DNA of 64,000 nucleotides from Lachnospiraceae bacterium (GCA_017557525.1 JAFYYN010000043.1:62001-126000), one strand, 5' to 3'; shown: positions 34,748 to 43,155, numbered from the stretch's first letter. Notes: generated from the sequence alone by a model not told the origin. A program made the numbers and translations.

Positions 34748-36463
34748 TTACGCCTGCATTTTATAATAGAATCCCTTTTTAGCCATAAGCTCTGTATGTG
34801 TACCCTCTTCCACGATCTTTCCTTCGTGGATAACGAGGATCTTGTCTGCGTTCATTATGGTTGAAAGTCTGTGTGCTATTGCAATGATGGTACATTTTCC
34901 GGTAAGTTCTGCAATGGCCGACTGTATCTGACGTTCGGTCTGCACATCAACCGATGCTGTTGCCTCATCAAGTATTATGATGGGGCTTTTTCTTAATATG
35001 GCACGGGCAATGGCCACTCTCTGTTTCTGGCCTCCCGAGAGCCTGAGTCCTCTTTCTCCTACCTGAGTCTCATATCCATCAGGCATAAGCAGGATATCTT
35101 CATGGATATTTGCTGCTTTTGCAGCGGCTTCTATTTCTTCTCTTGTTGATTCCGGACGGGCATAGCCTATATTCTCAGCGATTGACCCGTTAAACAGGAA
35201 TGTATCCTGCAACACAGGGGATATGTTATGCCTTAAGGATTCTAAGGTTATATCCCTTACATCCTTTCCATCCACAAGTATCCTTCCGTCTGTTACATCG
35301 TAGAATCTTGAAATCAACTGCGCCGTAGTAGTTTTTCCAACACCGGTGGGGCCGACCAGCGCTACCATCATGCCCGGTTCACACGAAAAGCTGATGTCCT
35401 TGAGCACCGGGATCTTGTTTTCATAATTAAAGGATACATTTTCAAATTTGATGGCACCTTTAACATCTTTAAGCGGCTGAGCATTTTCAGAATCCTGTAT
35501 GGCTGAAGGCGTGTCAAGGATAAGCGTAACTCTTTCTGCTCCGGCAAGTGACTGCTGCAGATTTTCAAGCAGATTGGCCAGACCGGATACAGGTGCATAA
35601 AACAGCGAAAGATAAAGGACAAACGCTACTATATCCGCAATCGATATCTGCTTCTGATATGCGAGATATCCTCCAAAGAATACAACAAGCACTGTTCCTG
35701 CTGAAGAAAGCAGCTCTACGCAGGGATGAAAAATAGCGCTTGCTCTTAATGCCCTTAACATTGCAACTACCTGCTCAAAGCTCTTTTTGCGTACTCTTTC
35801 CCCCTCGTATTTTTCCTGCCCAAATGCCTGTATCTCGTGAAGTCCCGAAAGGCTGTCCTGCAGCTGTGCATTAAGATCACCCATTACCTTCTGTGAGGCT
35901 TTAAAATACGGGCGTACCTTTTTAGCGAATATCACGCCTGAGATAAGTATCAGCGGGATAGGAGCACATGTGATAAGTGCCAGTTTAACATTAATAGTCA
36001 ACAGTATAATGAGTACCCCGATAAATGTAACGAAATTGGTGATAAGATCAGGGATCATATGAGCATAAAGCAGCTCGAAATCTCTGGTATCATTAACAAC
36101 TCGGCTCATAAGATCACCGGTCTGTTTGTCATGGAAAAAGCCAAGATCGAGGCTCTGAAGCTTGTTATACAGGCGGCTTCTTAAATCTCCAACCAGGTAC
36201 CAGGCAGCTCTGTGTGCAAGATAATTACTCAAGAATCGGAACAATACACGGAGCAGATAAAGTCCGAGCAGTACAAGCGCTAGATTCCTTACCGAGCTTA
36301 AACCCTCGTCATCCATGCCCTTTTCCACTATGCCCGTCATGGCTGAAAGCACTTTGGGTGCAGACAGATTCACCACTGTCAGTCCAAAGGTTGACAGGAT
36401 CGCTATAACATATAAGCCCTTATATCGGGCAGCTTCTTTTGTGAGTTTCCAAAGAGTGTTCAT
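34748..36463 (-). CDS. ABC exporter, MsbA-like homodimer type
   Basis: A 571-residue permease/ATPase fusion. I place the start at the ATG beginning MNTLWKLTKEAARYKG (36463), preceded by AGGAAAGGAAA; the 69-codon in-frame extension runs into the promoter region of the divergent kinase gene and is atypical. All motifs are canonical: GPTGVGKTT, LSGGQKQRVAIARA, IILDEATASVD, AHRLST. With no ABC partner beside it, it probably acts as a homodimer exporting lipids or drugs. Substrate unknown. Confidence 0.9.
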   Translation of the reverse strand: MNTLWKLTKEAARYKGLYVIAILSTFGLTVVNLSAPKVLSAMTGIVEKGMDDEGLSSVRNLALVLLGLYLLRVLFRFLSNYLAHRAAWYLVGDLRSRLYNKLQSLDLGFFHDKQTGDLMSRVVNDTRDFELLYAHMIPDLITNFVTFIGVLIILLTINVKLALITCAPIPLILISGVIFAKKVRPYFKASQKVMGDLNAQLQDSLSGLHEIQAFGQEKYEGERVRKKSFEQVVAMLRALRASAIFHPCVELLSSAGTVLVVFFGGYLAYQKQISIADIVAFVLYLSLFYAPVSGLANLLENLQQSLAGAERVTLILDTPSAIQDSENAQPLKDVKGAIKFENVSFNYENKIPVLKDISFSCEPGMMVALVGPTGVGKTTTAQLISRFYDVTDGRILVDGKDVRDITLESLRHNISPVLQDTFLFNGSIAENIGYARPESTREEIEAAAKAANIHEDILLMPDGYETQVGERGLRLSGGQKQRVAIARAILRKSPIIILDEATASVDVQTERQIQSAIAELTGKCTIIAIAHRLSTIMNADKILVIHEGKIVEEGTHTELMAKKGFYYKMQA

Positions 36464-36576
36464 ATGTGCTTTCCTTTCCTGATTATAGTATAATGATACA
36501 AATTTCAGGATATATTTACAACAAAGAATCTTATATTTATAATGTAGTTTTTTGCGAGTTTGGCCACACAAAATTA

Positions 36577-36605
36577 TAGCATTTTTATCAAAGGTATGAT
36601 ACAAT
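36577..36605 (+). promoter_or_regulatory. TAGCAT-type extended -10 promoter, copy 3 (histidine kinase)
   Basis: TAGCAT (36577-36582), 17 bases, TACAAT (36600-36605), preceded by TATGA. Less similar upstream than copies 1 and 2, but with the same ATTATAGCATTTT core. Confidence 0.5.
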
Positions 36606-36648
36606 GAAAAACAACTTTTAAACATTACCTGATTAAGGAATATTTCTT

Positions 36649-39018
36649 GTGAAAAAATCAAATCTTTCAACTAAAATAATATTAATGGTAGAGGCCATCC
36701 TGCTTATATCGAGTATTCTTTTCTGTACAGTTTCTATATACAGGGAACGCACCGCAATAAGAAAGGCTATTCATCAGAGAATGCTGGATATCGCTAACTG
36801 TGCTTCAGGTTCGGTCAACGGAGATATCCTTGGCGCATTAGAGAAAGAGGATAAAGGAAGTGATGCCTACAACACGATATATAACATACTCGCAGTTTTC
36901 CGTGATAATGTAGAAAGTGAGTATGTATACGGTATCCGTGAAGAAGGCGAGGGTCAATTTGTATTTACTGTTGATACCGATATCGAGAACCCCGGTGAAT
37001 TCGGAGAAAGCGTTAAGTATACCGATGCCTTGGCAACAGCTGCAAAGGGAACTGCTGCCGTGGATGAGGTGCCCTATTCTGATGCATGGGGTGAGTTTTA
37101 CAGTGCATACAGCCCCGTTTTTGATTCAAAAGGAAAGGTTGCAGGTATCATAGCTGTAGACTTTTCGGCAGAGTGGTTTGAGGAACAGCTTTCTGCACAG
37201 ATGAGGTCGACAGTTTTAAGCTATCTTGTAATACTCCTTGTAACTTTGCTAGTGGCTTTCCTGCTTGCTTTTAGTACTGTAAGACCATTTGTTAAAATGC
37301 AGGGAGAGCTGCTCGAGGAAAAGGTAAGAGCTGAAAGTGCAAATCTTGCAAAGAGCGATTTTTTAGCTAACATGTCTCATGAGATCAGGACTCCTATAAA
37401 TGCAGTTCTGGGCATGAATGAAATGATCCTTCGCGAGGGACGTAAAACGCAGGAGCTTAAAGACGGCTGTTCACAGGCTGTTAAGGAATCCATAAAGAAT
37501 ATCGTTATCTATGCGGGCGATGTTGAAAATGCAGGTCATAATCTGCTTGCTATTGTAAATGATATATTAGATTTCTCAAAAATCGAAGCCGGGAAAATGG
37601 ACCTCGTCAATGCTCCATACCAGTTAAGCTCTGTACTTGGTGACCTCAGCAATATGTTCCTCCTGAAAGCTCAGGATAAAAAACTGGATTTTGTCATAGA
37701 TGTTGACCGTTCCCTACCTGATGAGCTTTCGGGAGATGAGGTAAGAGTAAGGCAGATCCTCACGAATATCCTTAATAATGCGGTAAAATACACTGAGCAT
37801 GGCAGGGTCAGCCTGACCCTTCGCGGAGATAAAAAGGGGGACGGCACGATCGTCCTGATGGCAAAGATCTCGGATACAGGCATAGGTATCAAACAGGAGG
37901 ATGTCGATAAGCTGTTTACGAAATTCGAGCGACTTGAGATGGAACGCAACAGTACCGTTGAGGGTACAGGACTTGGGCTTACTATCACCCAGCGTTTGCT
38001 TGAGATGATGGGCGGAAGTATAAATGTTGAAAGTGAGTACGGAAAGGGTTCCACATTTACTATCGGAATTCCTCAAAGAATACTTTCCGAGGCTCCGATG
38101 GGTGACTTCCAGGCACGCTTTGAGGCAAATGTGCTGAATACAACAGCATATCATGAGTCCTTCCGTGCGCCGAAAGCACATATCCTTATAGTTGATGATA
38201 CAAGGATCAATCTGACAGTTGTAACCAATCTGCTTAAAAGCACATGCATGCAGATTGATACTGTTACAAGCGGTGCAGAGTCCGTTGAAATGGCCAGGGA
38301 TAATTACTACGACCTTATACTTATGGATCAGCGTATGCCGCAGATGGACGGAACCGAGGCACTGCACCGTATCCGCGCGACAGAAAATGGGAAGAGCAGT
38401 CAGGTACCCATTATATGCCTTACGGCAGATGCGGTTATAGGAGCAAGGGATAGATATCTTGCAGAGGGCTTTTCAGATTATCTTACCAAGCCTGTTGACA
38501 GCTTTGCATTAGAAAAAATGCTAATGAAATATCTTCCCGACGATAAGCTTGAAAGGATACGTGAAGAGAAAAAAGAAGATGTTTCAAAGGATACAGATAA
38601 AACAGGATCAAAGGATTTTGAGATACTTCGTGCCGGAGGTATAGATACAGAAACAGGACTTAAATACAGTCAGAATGACGAGGAGTTTTACAGATCTCTT
38701 CTTGCCGAATATGCTTCCGGAGAAAAAGAAAAGATTGATATACTTACGAAATGTTATGAAACCTCTGACTGGCAAAACTATATGATACATGTACACTCGT
38801 TAAAGAGCAGTTCCAAGACTATAGGAGTTATGGATCTTTTCGAGCAGGCTGCGAGATTAGAAGCCGCAGCCAATGCCACAGATGCTGCTACTATTCATAA
38901 TGAACATGCTGCCATGATAGAGCGTTACAAAGCTGTAAATCAGACCATCAGGTCAGTGATCTCAGGAACTGATATGTCTAACGATGACAGCGAAATACTG
39001 GAGTTCTGGCCTGAGTGA
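36649..39018 (+). CDS. Hybrid sensor histidine kinase with receiver and HPt domains
   Basis: A 789-residue multidomain phosphorelay protein starting at GTG (36649) after AAGGAA. The order is: membrane helix (~9-27), extracellular sensor (~30-185, Cache-like), second helix (~188-212), HisKA domain with phospho-acceptor His 244 in MSHEIRTP, HATPase domain (DTGIGIKQED, GTGLGLTI), receiver domain (ILIVDDTRIN, phospho-acceptor Asp 560 in LILMDQRMP, LTKPVD), and C-terminal HPt domain with His 716 in VHSLKSSSK. The full His-Asp-His chain is present. The final response regulator is not beside it; the neighbour at 39050 is a small helical protein. The signal is unknown. Confidence 0.93.
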   Translation: MKKSNLSTKIILMVEAILLISSILFCTVSIYRERTAIRKAIHQRMLDIANCASGSVNGDILGALEKEDKGSDAYNTIYNILAVFRDNVESEYVYGIREEGEGQFVFTVDTDIENPGEFGESVKYTDALATAAKGTAAVDEVPYSDAWGEFYSAYSPVFDSKGKVAGIIAVDFSAEWFEEQLSAQMRSTVLSYLVILLVTLLVAFLLAFSTVRPFVKMQGELLEEKVRAESANLAKSDFLANMSHEIRTPINAVLGMNEMILREGRKTQELKDGCSQAVKESIKNIVIYAGDVENAGHNLLAIVNDILDFSKIEAGKMDLVNAPYQLSSVLGDLSNMFLLKAQDKKLDFVIDVDRSLPDELSGDEVRVRQILTNILNNAVKYTEHGRVSLTLRGDKKGDGTIVLMAKISDTGIGIKQEDVDKLFTKFERLEMERNSTVEGTGLGLTITQRLLEMMGGSINVESEYGKGSTFTIGIPQRILSEAPMGDFQARFEANVLNTTAYHESFRAPKAHILIVDDTRINLTVVTNLLKSTCMQIDTVTSGAESVEMARDNYYDLILMDQRMPQMDGTEALHRIRATENGKSSQVPIICLTADAVIGARDRYLAEGFSDYLTKPVDSFALEKMLMKYLPDDKLERIREEKKEDVSKDTDKTGSKDFEILRAGGIDTETGLKYSQNDEEFYRSLLAEYASGEKEKIDILTKCYETSDWQNYMIHVHSLKSSSKTIGVMDLFEQAARLEAAANATDAATIHNEHAAMIERYKAVNQTIRSVISGTDMSNDDSEILEFWPE

Positions 39019-39049
39019 TGGTATGATACCCGGAAAGTAAGGAGGTAAA

Positions 39050-39343
39050 ATGACAGAATGGTCTTGGTCTAAGGACAATCTGCTTAGTGAACTTAAAAAT
39101 CTTGGTTTCCCGGAAGAACTAGGAAATGAAATAGCCAAAAACCTCGGCAGCCCAAAGGCCATGGACAGGATGGCAGCATACCTTAGGTATGTAAAACCAA
39201 GGAGTGTAGAGCTTGTGGTTGATGAGATGCTTGCTATCCGCAGTGAGATAGAAAACTGGCACCGCAAAAAAGAAAGCCAGGAGGCAAATGAAAAATATAA
39301 CGAAATGTTATATAACGGTTTTGATGATGAAGATGATGTGTGA
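39050..39343 (+). CDS. Small helical protein of unknown function
   Basis: A 97-residue acidic, all-helical protein with no Cys, membrane segment or recognised domain. It has a strong AAGGAGGTAAA ribosome site, starts 31 bases after the hybrid kinase stop, and ends at a perfect terminator, so it is probably co-transcribed with the kinase. The LGFPEELGNEIAKNLGSPKAMDRM segment suggests a UBA-like or small helical-bundle fold. Function unknown; a role tied to the kinase is only inferred from position. Confidence 0.75.
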   Translation: MTEWSWSKDNLLSELKNLGFPEELGNEIAKNLGSPKAMDRMAAYLRYVKPRSVELVVDEMLAIRSEIENWHRKKESQEANEKYNEMLYNGFDDEDDV

Positions 39344-39346
39344 TAT

Positions 39347-39376
39347 AACTCCTGCCGCGATGGCAGGAGTTTTTTA
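39347..39376 (+). terminator. Terminator after the kinase/small protein operon
   Basis: AACTCCTGCC and GGCAGGAGTT form a perfect stem with a GCGAT loop, followed by TTTTATTTT. Confidence 0.9.
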
Positions 39377-39395
39377 TTTTCGAAGACTTTGACAC

Positions 39396-39418
39396 AAAAA
39401 GGAGCAGTTTCCTGCTCC
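39396..39418 (-). terminator. Terminator of metY-cysK
   Basis: On the minus strand GGAGCAG GAAA CTGCTCC is followed by TTTTTG, 35 bases past the cysK stop. Confidence 0.88.
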
Positions 39419-39452
39419 CCTCTGCCAATCATATATCCAAAGAGTTTTCGAG

Positions 39453-40385
39453 TTAGTCTGTGAATAATGCTGTTGAATAATATCTGTCGCCGCTGTCGGG
39501 AAGAAGTGCAACTATAACCTTGCCCTTGTTCTCGGGTCTCTTTGCAAGCTCTAAAGCTCCATGAAGAGCTGCGCCTGAAGAAATACCTACCGAAATACCT
39601 TCCTTCTTTGCAAGTAACTTAGCTGCTGCGAATGCATCAGCGCCTTCAGCCTTGAAGATCTCATCATAAATTTTTGTGTTAAGGACATCAGGTACAAAGC
39701 CGGCGCCAATACCCTGGATCTTATGAGGGCCTGCCTTGCCTTCTGAAAGGACGGGTGAATCTGAAGGCTCAAGTGCTACTATCTTAACGTTGGGATTCTG
39801 TGACTTTAAGTACTCGCCTGTTCCGGTAAGTGTTCCGCCGGTACCAACGCCCGCGATAAAGATGTCAACCTTTCCGTCTGTATCTCTCCAGATCTCAGGA
39901 CCTGTGGTTGCCTTATGTACTGCAGGGTTAGCGGGATTTACGAACTGTCCGGGGATAAAGCTGTTAGGGATATCCTTAGCAAGCTCTTCTGCCTTGGCAA
40001 TGGCACCCTTCATGCCCTTTGCGCCCTCGGTAAGAACGATCTCAGCACCGTATGCCTTTAAGATGTTTCTTCTCTCAACGCTCATGGTCTCAGGCATGGT
40101 AAGGATGATCCTGTAGCCCTTTGCTGCTGCTATTGAAGCAAGACCGATACCGGTATTTCCACTTGTAGGCTCAATAATTACCGAACCTTCCTTAAGCTGA
40201 CCCTTTGCCTCTGCATCCTCGATCATGGCCTTTGCGATACGATCCTTAACGCTTCCTGCGGGATTGAAATACTCAAGCTTAACAAGTACTGTTGCCTCTA
40301 ATCCCAGTTCCTTTTCAATATTTGTAACCTCTACAAGAGGAGTATTTCCTATAAGACCTAAAGTTCCTTTATAAATGTTTGACAT
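39453..40385 (-). CDS. cysK: Cysteine synthase (O-acetylserine sulfhydrylase)
   Basis: PLP enzyme making cysteine from O-acetylserine and sulfide. In 310 residues the family motifs are clear: IGNTPLVEV, the PLP-lysine segment [10 protein letters not shown], the substrate loop [19 protein letters not shown], the phosphate-binding [27 protein letters not shown] and [10 protein letters not shown]. It is the second gene of the operon after metY, with a 34-base gap, and so under the polycysteine leader attenuator and the Rrf2-type operator upstream of metY. Confidence 0.96.
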   Translation of the reverse strand: MSNIYKGTLGLIGNTPLVEVTNIEKELGLEATVLVKLEYFNPAGSVKDRIAKAMIEDAEAKGQLKEGSVIIEPTSGNTGIGLASIAAAKGYRIILTMPETMSVERRNILKAYGAEIVLTEGAKGMKGAIAKAEELAKDIPNSFIPGQFVNPANPAVHKATTGPEIWRDTDGKVDIFIAGVGTGGTLTGTGEYLKSQNPNVKIVALEPSDSPVLSEGKAGPHKIQGIGAGFVPDVLNTKIYDEIFKAEGADAFAAAKLLAKKEGISVGISSGAALHGALELAKRPENKGKVIVALLPDSGDRYYSTALFTD

Positions 40386-40419
40386 AACAGTTTACCTTCT
40401 TTCTATATATTTTTTTAAT

Positions 40420-41700
40420 TTATACTGCAGCGAATCCATTCTCTAAATCAGCGATAATATCGTCGATATGCTCTGTACCAATTGAAAGTCTGATCGTGCT
40501 CTGGTTGATGCCCTGATCTAAAAGCTCTTCCTCTGAAAGCTGCGAATGAGTGGTTGTGGCAGGGTGGATAACCAGGCTCTTAACATCTGCAACATTAGCG
40601 AGCAGAGAGAAAATCTTAAGGTTATCAATAAACTTCCAAGCCTCTTCCTTGCCACCCTTGATATCAAATGTGAAGATTGAACCGCCGCCGTTAGGGAAGT
40701 ATTTCTTGTAAAGCTCATGATCGGGATGATCAGGAAGTGAAGGGTGATTAACCTTTGCTACCTTAGGATGGTTCTTTAAGAACTCAACTACCTTCTTTGT
40801 GTTCTCTGCATGTCTGTCAAGTCTTAAGGACAATGTCTCAATGCCCTGAAGAAGAAGGAATGCATTGAAAGGAGAGATTGTAGCACCGGTATCACGAAGA
40901 AGTATTGCTCTGATGAATGTAACAAATGCAGCAGGTCCAACTACATCGTAGAAGGATACTCCATGATAGCTGGGGTTAGGAGCTGCAATGTTCGGATACT
41001 TTCCGCTTGCCTTCCAGTTAAACTTACCCGACTCAACGATTATACCACCAAGTGTGGTGCCATGTCCACCAATAAATTTTGTAGCTGAATGAACTACGAT
41101 GTCAGCACCGTGCTCGAAGGCTCTGAAAAGATAAGGTGTACCAAATGTATTGTCTACTACTACCGGAAGTCCGTACTTGTGAGCGATCTCTGCAATAGCA
41201 TCTACATTGGGGATATCACTGTTGGGATTTCCTAAAGTCTCAAGATAGATGGCTCTGGTGTTATCTTTAATTGCTCCCTCAACCTCTGCAAGGTTATGTG
41301 CATCAACGAAGGTTGTCTCGATACCGTACTGGGGAAGTGTATGTGCAAGCAGGTTGTAGCTGCCGCCGTAAATCGTCTTCTGTGCTACTATATGTCCACC
41401 GTTAGCTGCTAAAGCCTCAATTGTATAGGTGATTGCTGCTGCACCTGATGCAAGTGCCAAAGCAGCGCTGCCGCCCTCAAGAGCCGCTATTCTCTTTTCC
41501 AAAACATCCTGAGTGGTGTTTGTAAGTCTTCCGTAAATGTTGCCTGCATCTGCAAGTCCAAATCTGTCTGCTGCATGCTTGCTGTTATGGAATACATAAG
41601 AAGTTGTCTGGTAAATCGGAACCGCCCTTGAATCTGTAGCGGGATCTGCCTGTTCCTGTCCAACGTGTAACTGTAATGTCTCAAATTTATAATTGCTCAT
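40420..41700 (-). CDS. metY: O-acetylhomoserine/O-acetylserine sulfhydrylase
   Basis: A 426-residue PLP enzyme of the Cys/Met metabolism family that adds sulfide to O-acetylhomoserine, giving homocysteine. Motifs include ALASGAAAITYTIEALAANGGHIV, NPNSDIPNVDAIAEIAHKYG, VVDNTFGTPYLFRAFEHGADIVVHSATKFIGGHG (PLP lysine in SATK), and the C-terminal SLGxxxTLxxHPATTTHSQL-like region. I start at ATG 41700 (MSNYKFETLQLHVGQ, after AAGGAGAAAAAG). A longer in-frame ORF to 41829 would have to be translated through the attenuator terminator and is rejected. Confidence 0.95.
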   Translation of the reverse strand: MSNYKFETLQLHVGQEQADPATDSRAVPIYQTTSYVFHNSKHAADRFGLADAGNIYGRLTNTTQDVLEKRIAALEGGSAALALASGAAAITYTIEALAANGGHIVAQKTIYGGSYNLLAHTLPQYGIETTFVDAHNLAEVEGAIKDNTRAIYLETLGNPNSDIPNVDAIAEIAHKYGLPVVVDNTFGTPYLFRAFEHGADIVVHSATKFIGGHGTTLGGIIVESGKFNWKASGKYPNIAAPNPSYHGVSFYDVVGPAAFVTFIRAILLRDTGATISPFNAFLLLQGIETLSLRLDRHAENTKKVVEFLKNHPKVAKVNHPSLPDHPDHELYKKYFPNGGGSIFTFDIKGGKEEAWKFIDNLKIFSLLANVADVKSLVIHPATTTHSQLSEEELLDQGINQSTIRLSIGTEHIDDIIADLENGFAAV

Positions 41701-41753
41701 AATCTTTTTCTCCTTGGATATATTATTATTGTAAGTTTTTAGGTTTTGACTTT

Positions 41754-41780
41754 GTGACAGAAGAACCGTCCCCCTGTCAC
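41754..41780. repeat. GTGACAG-type palindrome after the cys attenuator
   Basis: GTGACAG (41754-41760) pairs with CTGTCAC (41774-41780) around a loop containing ACCGTCCCC. Sequences of this type recur in intergenic regions of many Clostridia. It lies between the attenuator and the metY ribosome site. Confidence 0.5.
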
Positions 41781-41792
41781 ATTTTTCGGGAC

Positions 41793-41828
41793 AATTAAAA
41801 ATGCCCGAGGCACGACTGCTCCCGGGCA
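41793..41828 (-). terminator. Attenuator terminator upstream of metY-cysK
   Basis: On the minus strand TGCCCGGG (41821-41828) pairs with the complementary arm at 41802-41809 over 8 bp (one G-U), followed by TTTTTAATT. The 5' arm is also perfectly complementary over 10 bases to 41917-41926 in the leader ORF, giving a mutually exclusive antiterminator. Confidence 0.9.
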
Positions 41829-41856
41829 AAATGGCTTGAAGAATGTATTTTATAGT

Positions 41857-41979
41857 TCAACATCGTTCAGTTATGAGGCGCATGAAATACTCATCGAACG
41901 CCCCAGCCATATTACGTGCCCGGGAGTTTTGCATTCGACAACAACACATGACGTAAGTTTTCTTATATGTCTTTGTCAT
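41857..41979 (-). CDS. Polycysteine attenuation leader peptide of metY-cysK
   Basis: A 40-residue ORF in the metY leader, starting at ATG 41979 after AGGAAAGGAG. It begins MTKTYKKTYVMCCCRMQ: three consecutive TGT Cys codons at 41938-41946, and a fourth Cys codon directly before the stop. Immediately after the Cys run the RNA contains CTCCCGGGCA (41917-41926), exactly complementary to the terminator 5' arm at 41819-41828. A ribosome stalled for lack of Cys-tRNA would leave that segment free to form the antiterminator; a ribosome translating through would disrupt it. The sequence elements are seen; cysteine-responsive attenuation is the inference. Confidence 0.87.
   Translation of the reverse strand: MTKTYKKTYVMCCCRMQNSRARNMAGAFDEYFMRLITERC
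41917..41926 (-). promoter_or_regulatory. Antiterminator arm in the cys leader
   Basis: A 10-base segment perfectly complementary to 41819-41828, starting about 12 bases downstream of the third Cys codon. A separate GGGGCG/CGCCTC hairpin (about 41875-41905) lies between it and the terminator. Confidence 0.8.
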
Positions 41980-42139
41980 ATATTCCACGCTCCTTTCCTG
42001 AAATTTATAAAACTTTTTCTTTCTTAATTGTTATGTACCCTATAACCTTTGATCTTAGCGGTACATGACTATTTGTTTATCGGAAGTCTCCTGTTTAGAT
42101 CTGCTCTGTGCGATCGGTCTTGTTTCATCCGATGTGTAT

Positions 42140-42168
42140 GTTATATCATAATTAACCTACTATGTCAA
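42140..42168 (-). promoter_or_regulatory. metY-cysK promoter
   Basis: TTGACA (42163-42168), 17 bases, TATAAC (42140-42145) on the minus strand, about 20 bases past the rrf2 stop. Predicted start near 42133, giving a ~430-base leader. Confidence 0.83.
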
Positions 42169-42174
42169 TAGGTT
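42154..42174. promoter_or_regulatory. Candidate Rrf2 operator over the metY -35 box
   Basis: Perfect inverted repeat AACCTA N9 TAGGTT centred on the -35 hexamer. It aligns with ACCTATTATACC-ATAGG in the rrf2 promoter (42615-42631). Confidence 0.6.
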
Positions 42175-42188
42175 TTTGAAAAATTTTT

Positions 42189-42590
42189 TTATTTTTTTAT
42201 CAGATCCGATAATTTCTTATTATCAAAGAAGTCATGTACGAGCTTGTCAAACTCTTCCCACATAGGTAAAGTCTGGCATCCGTCCTTTCTCGGACATATG
42301 ATATCTTTCCCCGCAACACAGGCTACAGGGGACATTGTACCCTCCATAAGCTCGAGAATCTCTCCTACCGAATACTCCTCCGGCTTTCTGCACAGCTTAT
42401 ATCCGCCGCCTTTTCCGCTGGCACCTACTACCAGCCCTCCGGCAACCATATCCTTTACTATTATCTCAAGATATTTCTTTGAAATCTGCTGCCTCTCGGC
42501 TATATCTTTTAATGGGATATAATTCCCGTCATGATTTTCTGCTAGGTCTATCATTACACGTATGGCATATCTGCCTCTGGTTGAAATCAT
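42189..42590 (-). CDS. Rrf2 family regulator (CymR/IscR-like)
   Basis: A 133-residue winged-helix regulator, start chosen at ATG 42590 (MISTRGRYAIRVM) after TTGGAGGACAAAAG. The HTH region is PLKDIAERQQISKKYLEIIVKDMVAGGLV and the wing is SGKGGGYKLCRKPEEYSVG. Three Cys residues at 91, 99 and 105 (C-x7-C-x5-C) sit where IscR binds its [2Fe-2S] cluster, so an iron-sulfur or thiol-sensing role is plausible; CymR, the cysteine repressor of Bacillus, is the other close type. It lies directly upstream of metY-cysK, and both promoters carry a shared inverted repeat, which supports control of sulfur assimilation. Confidence 0.88.
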   Translation of the reverse strand: MISTRGRYAIRVMIDLAENHDGNYIPLKDIAERQQISKKYLEIIVKDMVAGGLVVGASGKGGGYKLCRKPEEYSVGEILELMEGTMSPVACVAGKDIICPRKDGCQTLPMWEEFDKLVHDFFDNKKLSDLIKK

Positions 42591-42614
42591 ATCTTTTGTC
42601 CTCCAAAAGTTTTT

Positions 42615-42631
42615 ACCTATTATACCATAGG
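42615..42631. promoter_or_regulatory. Candidate autoregulatory Rrf2 operator
   Basis: CCTAT N6 ATAGG overlapping the -10 box of the rrf2 promoter. Its sequence parallels the repeat over the metY -35 box. Confidence 0.55.
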
Positions 42632-42647
42632 GTAAGTAGGTTTTCAA
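42619..42647 (-). promoter_or_regulatory. rrf2 promoter
   Basis: TTGAAA (42642-42647), 17 bases, TATAAT (42619-42624) on the minus strand, about 30 bases before the start codon. Confidence 0.75.
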
Positions 42648-42681
42648 GCTATAAAATAAAAAAGATGTGTCCTGATATGTT

Positions 42682-43155
42682 TCAGATTATCGTCTCCATA
42701 CATACTTTCAAAGGTTTTAGCCCCATTTTCTCATAAAATTTCATGGCTCCGGAATTGCAGTTCCAGACATTTAAGGTGATATTGTAAAAGCCATGTTCTT
42801 TAGCATATTCTAATACGTAATTATACAGTGCCTCTCCGACTCCCTGCCTTCTGTAATTCTCATCGACACAGATATCATCTATATATAATGTCTTAATATC
42901 CGTAAGCACTCTGTCATCTTTTTCCTGCTTGTAAATACAGAAAGCATGCCCGGTTACTTTTCCTTCATCATTTACACATACAAAAACCGGTGCTTCCTTA
43001 TTTAAAAGTATTTCCTCAAGCTGTTCGGCATTGTATTTTGTGGTCGGCCCTTTAAAAATATCGGGGCGGCCGTTATGGTGCACCATATCCACCTGTACAA
43101 GAAGTTTTAAGATTTCCGGAATGTCTTCGGATTTTGCAGTTCTTACTTTAAACAT
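42682..43155 (-). CDS. GNAT family N-acetyltransferase
   Basis: A 157-residue protein with the GNAT fold: N-terminal FKVRTAKSEDIPEILKLLVQVD, motif A region LYIDDICVDENYRRQGVGEALYNYVLEYAKEHG (acetyl-CoA pyrophosphate loop RRQGVG), and motif B NAGxxxFYEKMGL-like (NSGAMKFYEKMGLKPL). The acceptor could be a small amine or a protein N-terminus; nothing in sequence decides. It lies between the P-loop/GNAT gene and rrf2 on the same strand and may be co-transcribed with the former. Confidence 0.88.
   Translation of the reverse strand: MFKVRTAKSEDIPEILKLLVQVDMVHHNGRPDIFKGPTTKYNAEQLEEILLNKEAPVFVCVNDEGKVTGHAFCIYKQEKDDRVLTDIKTLYIDDICVDENYRRQGVGEALYNYVLEYAKEHGFYNITLNVWNCNSGAMKFYEKMGLKPLKVCMETII

Noticed and set aside
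36464-36670. 69-codon extension of the ABC exporter at 34748
   Set aside because: Crosses the divergent promoter region of the histidine kinase, lacks a ribosome site and is atypical for the family.
41700-41829. In-frame N-terminal extension of metY (43 codons starting MPGSSRASG)
   Set aside because: It begins inside the attenuator terminator stem and has no ribosome site. The ATG at 41700 has AAGGAG and matches the family N-terminus.
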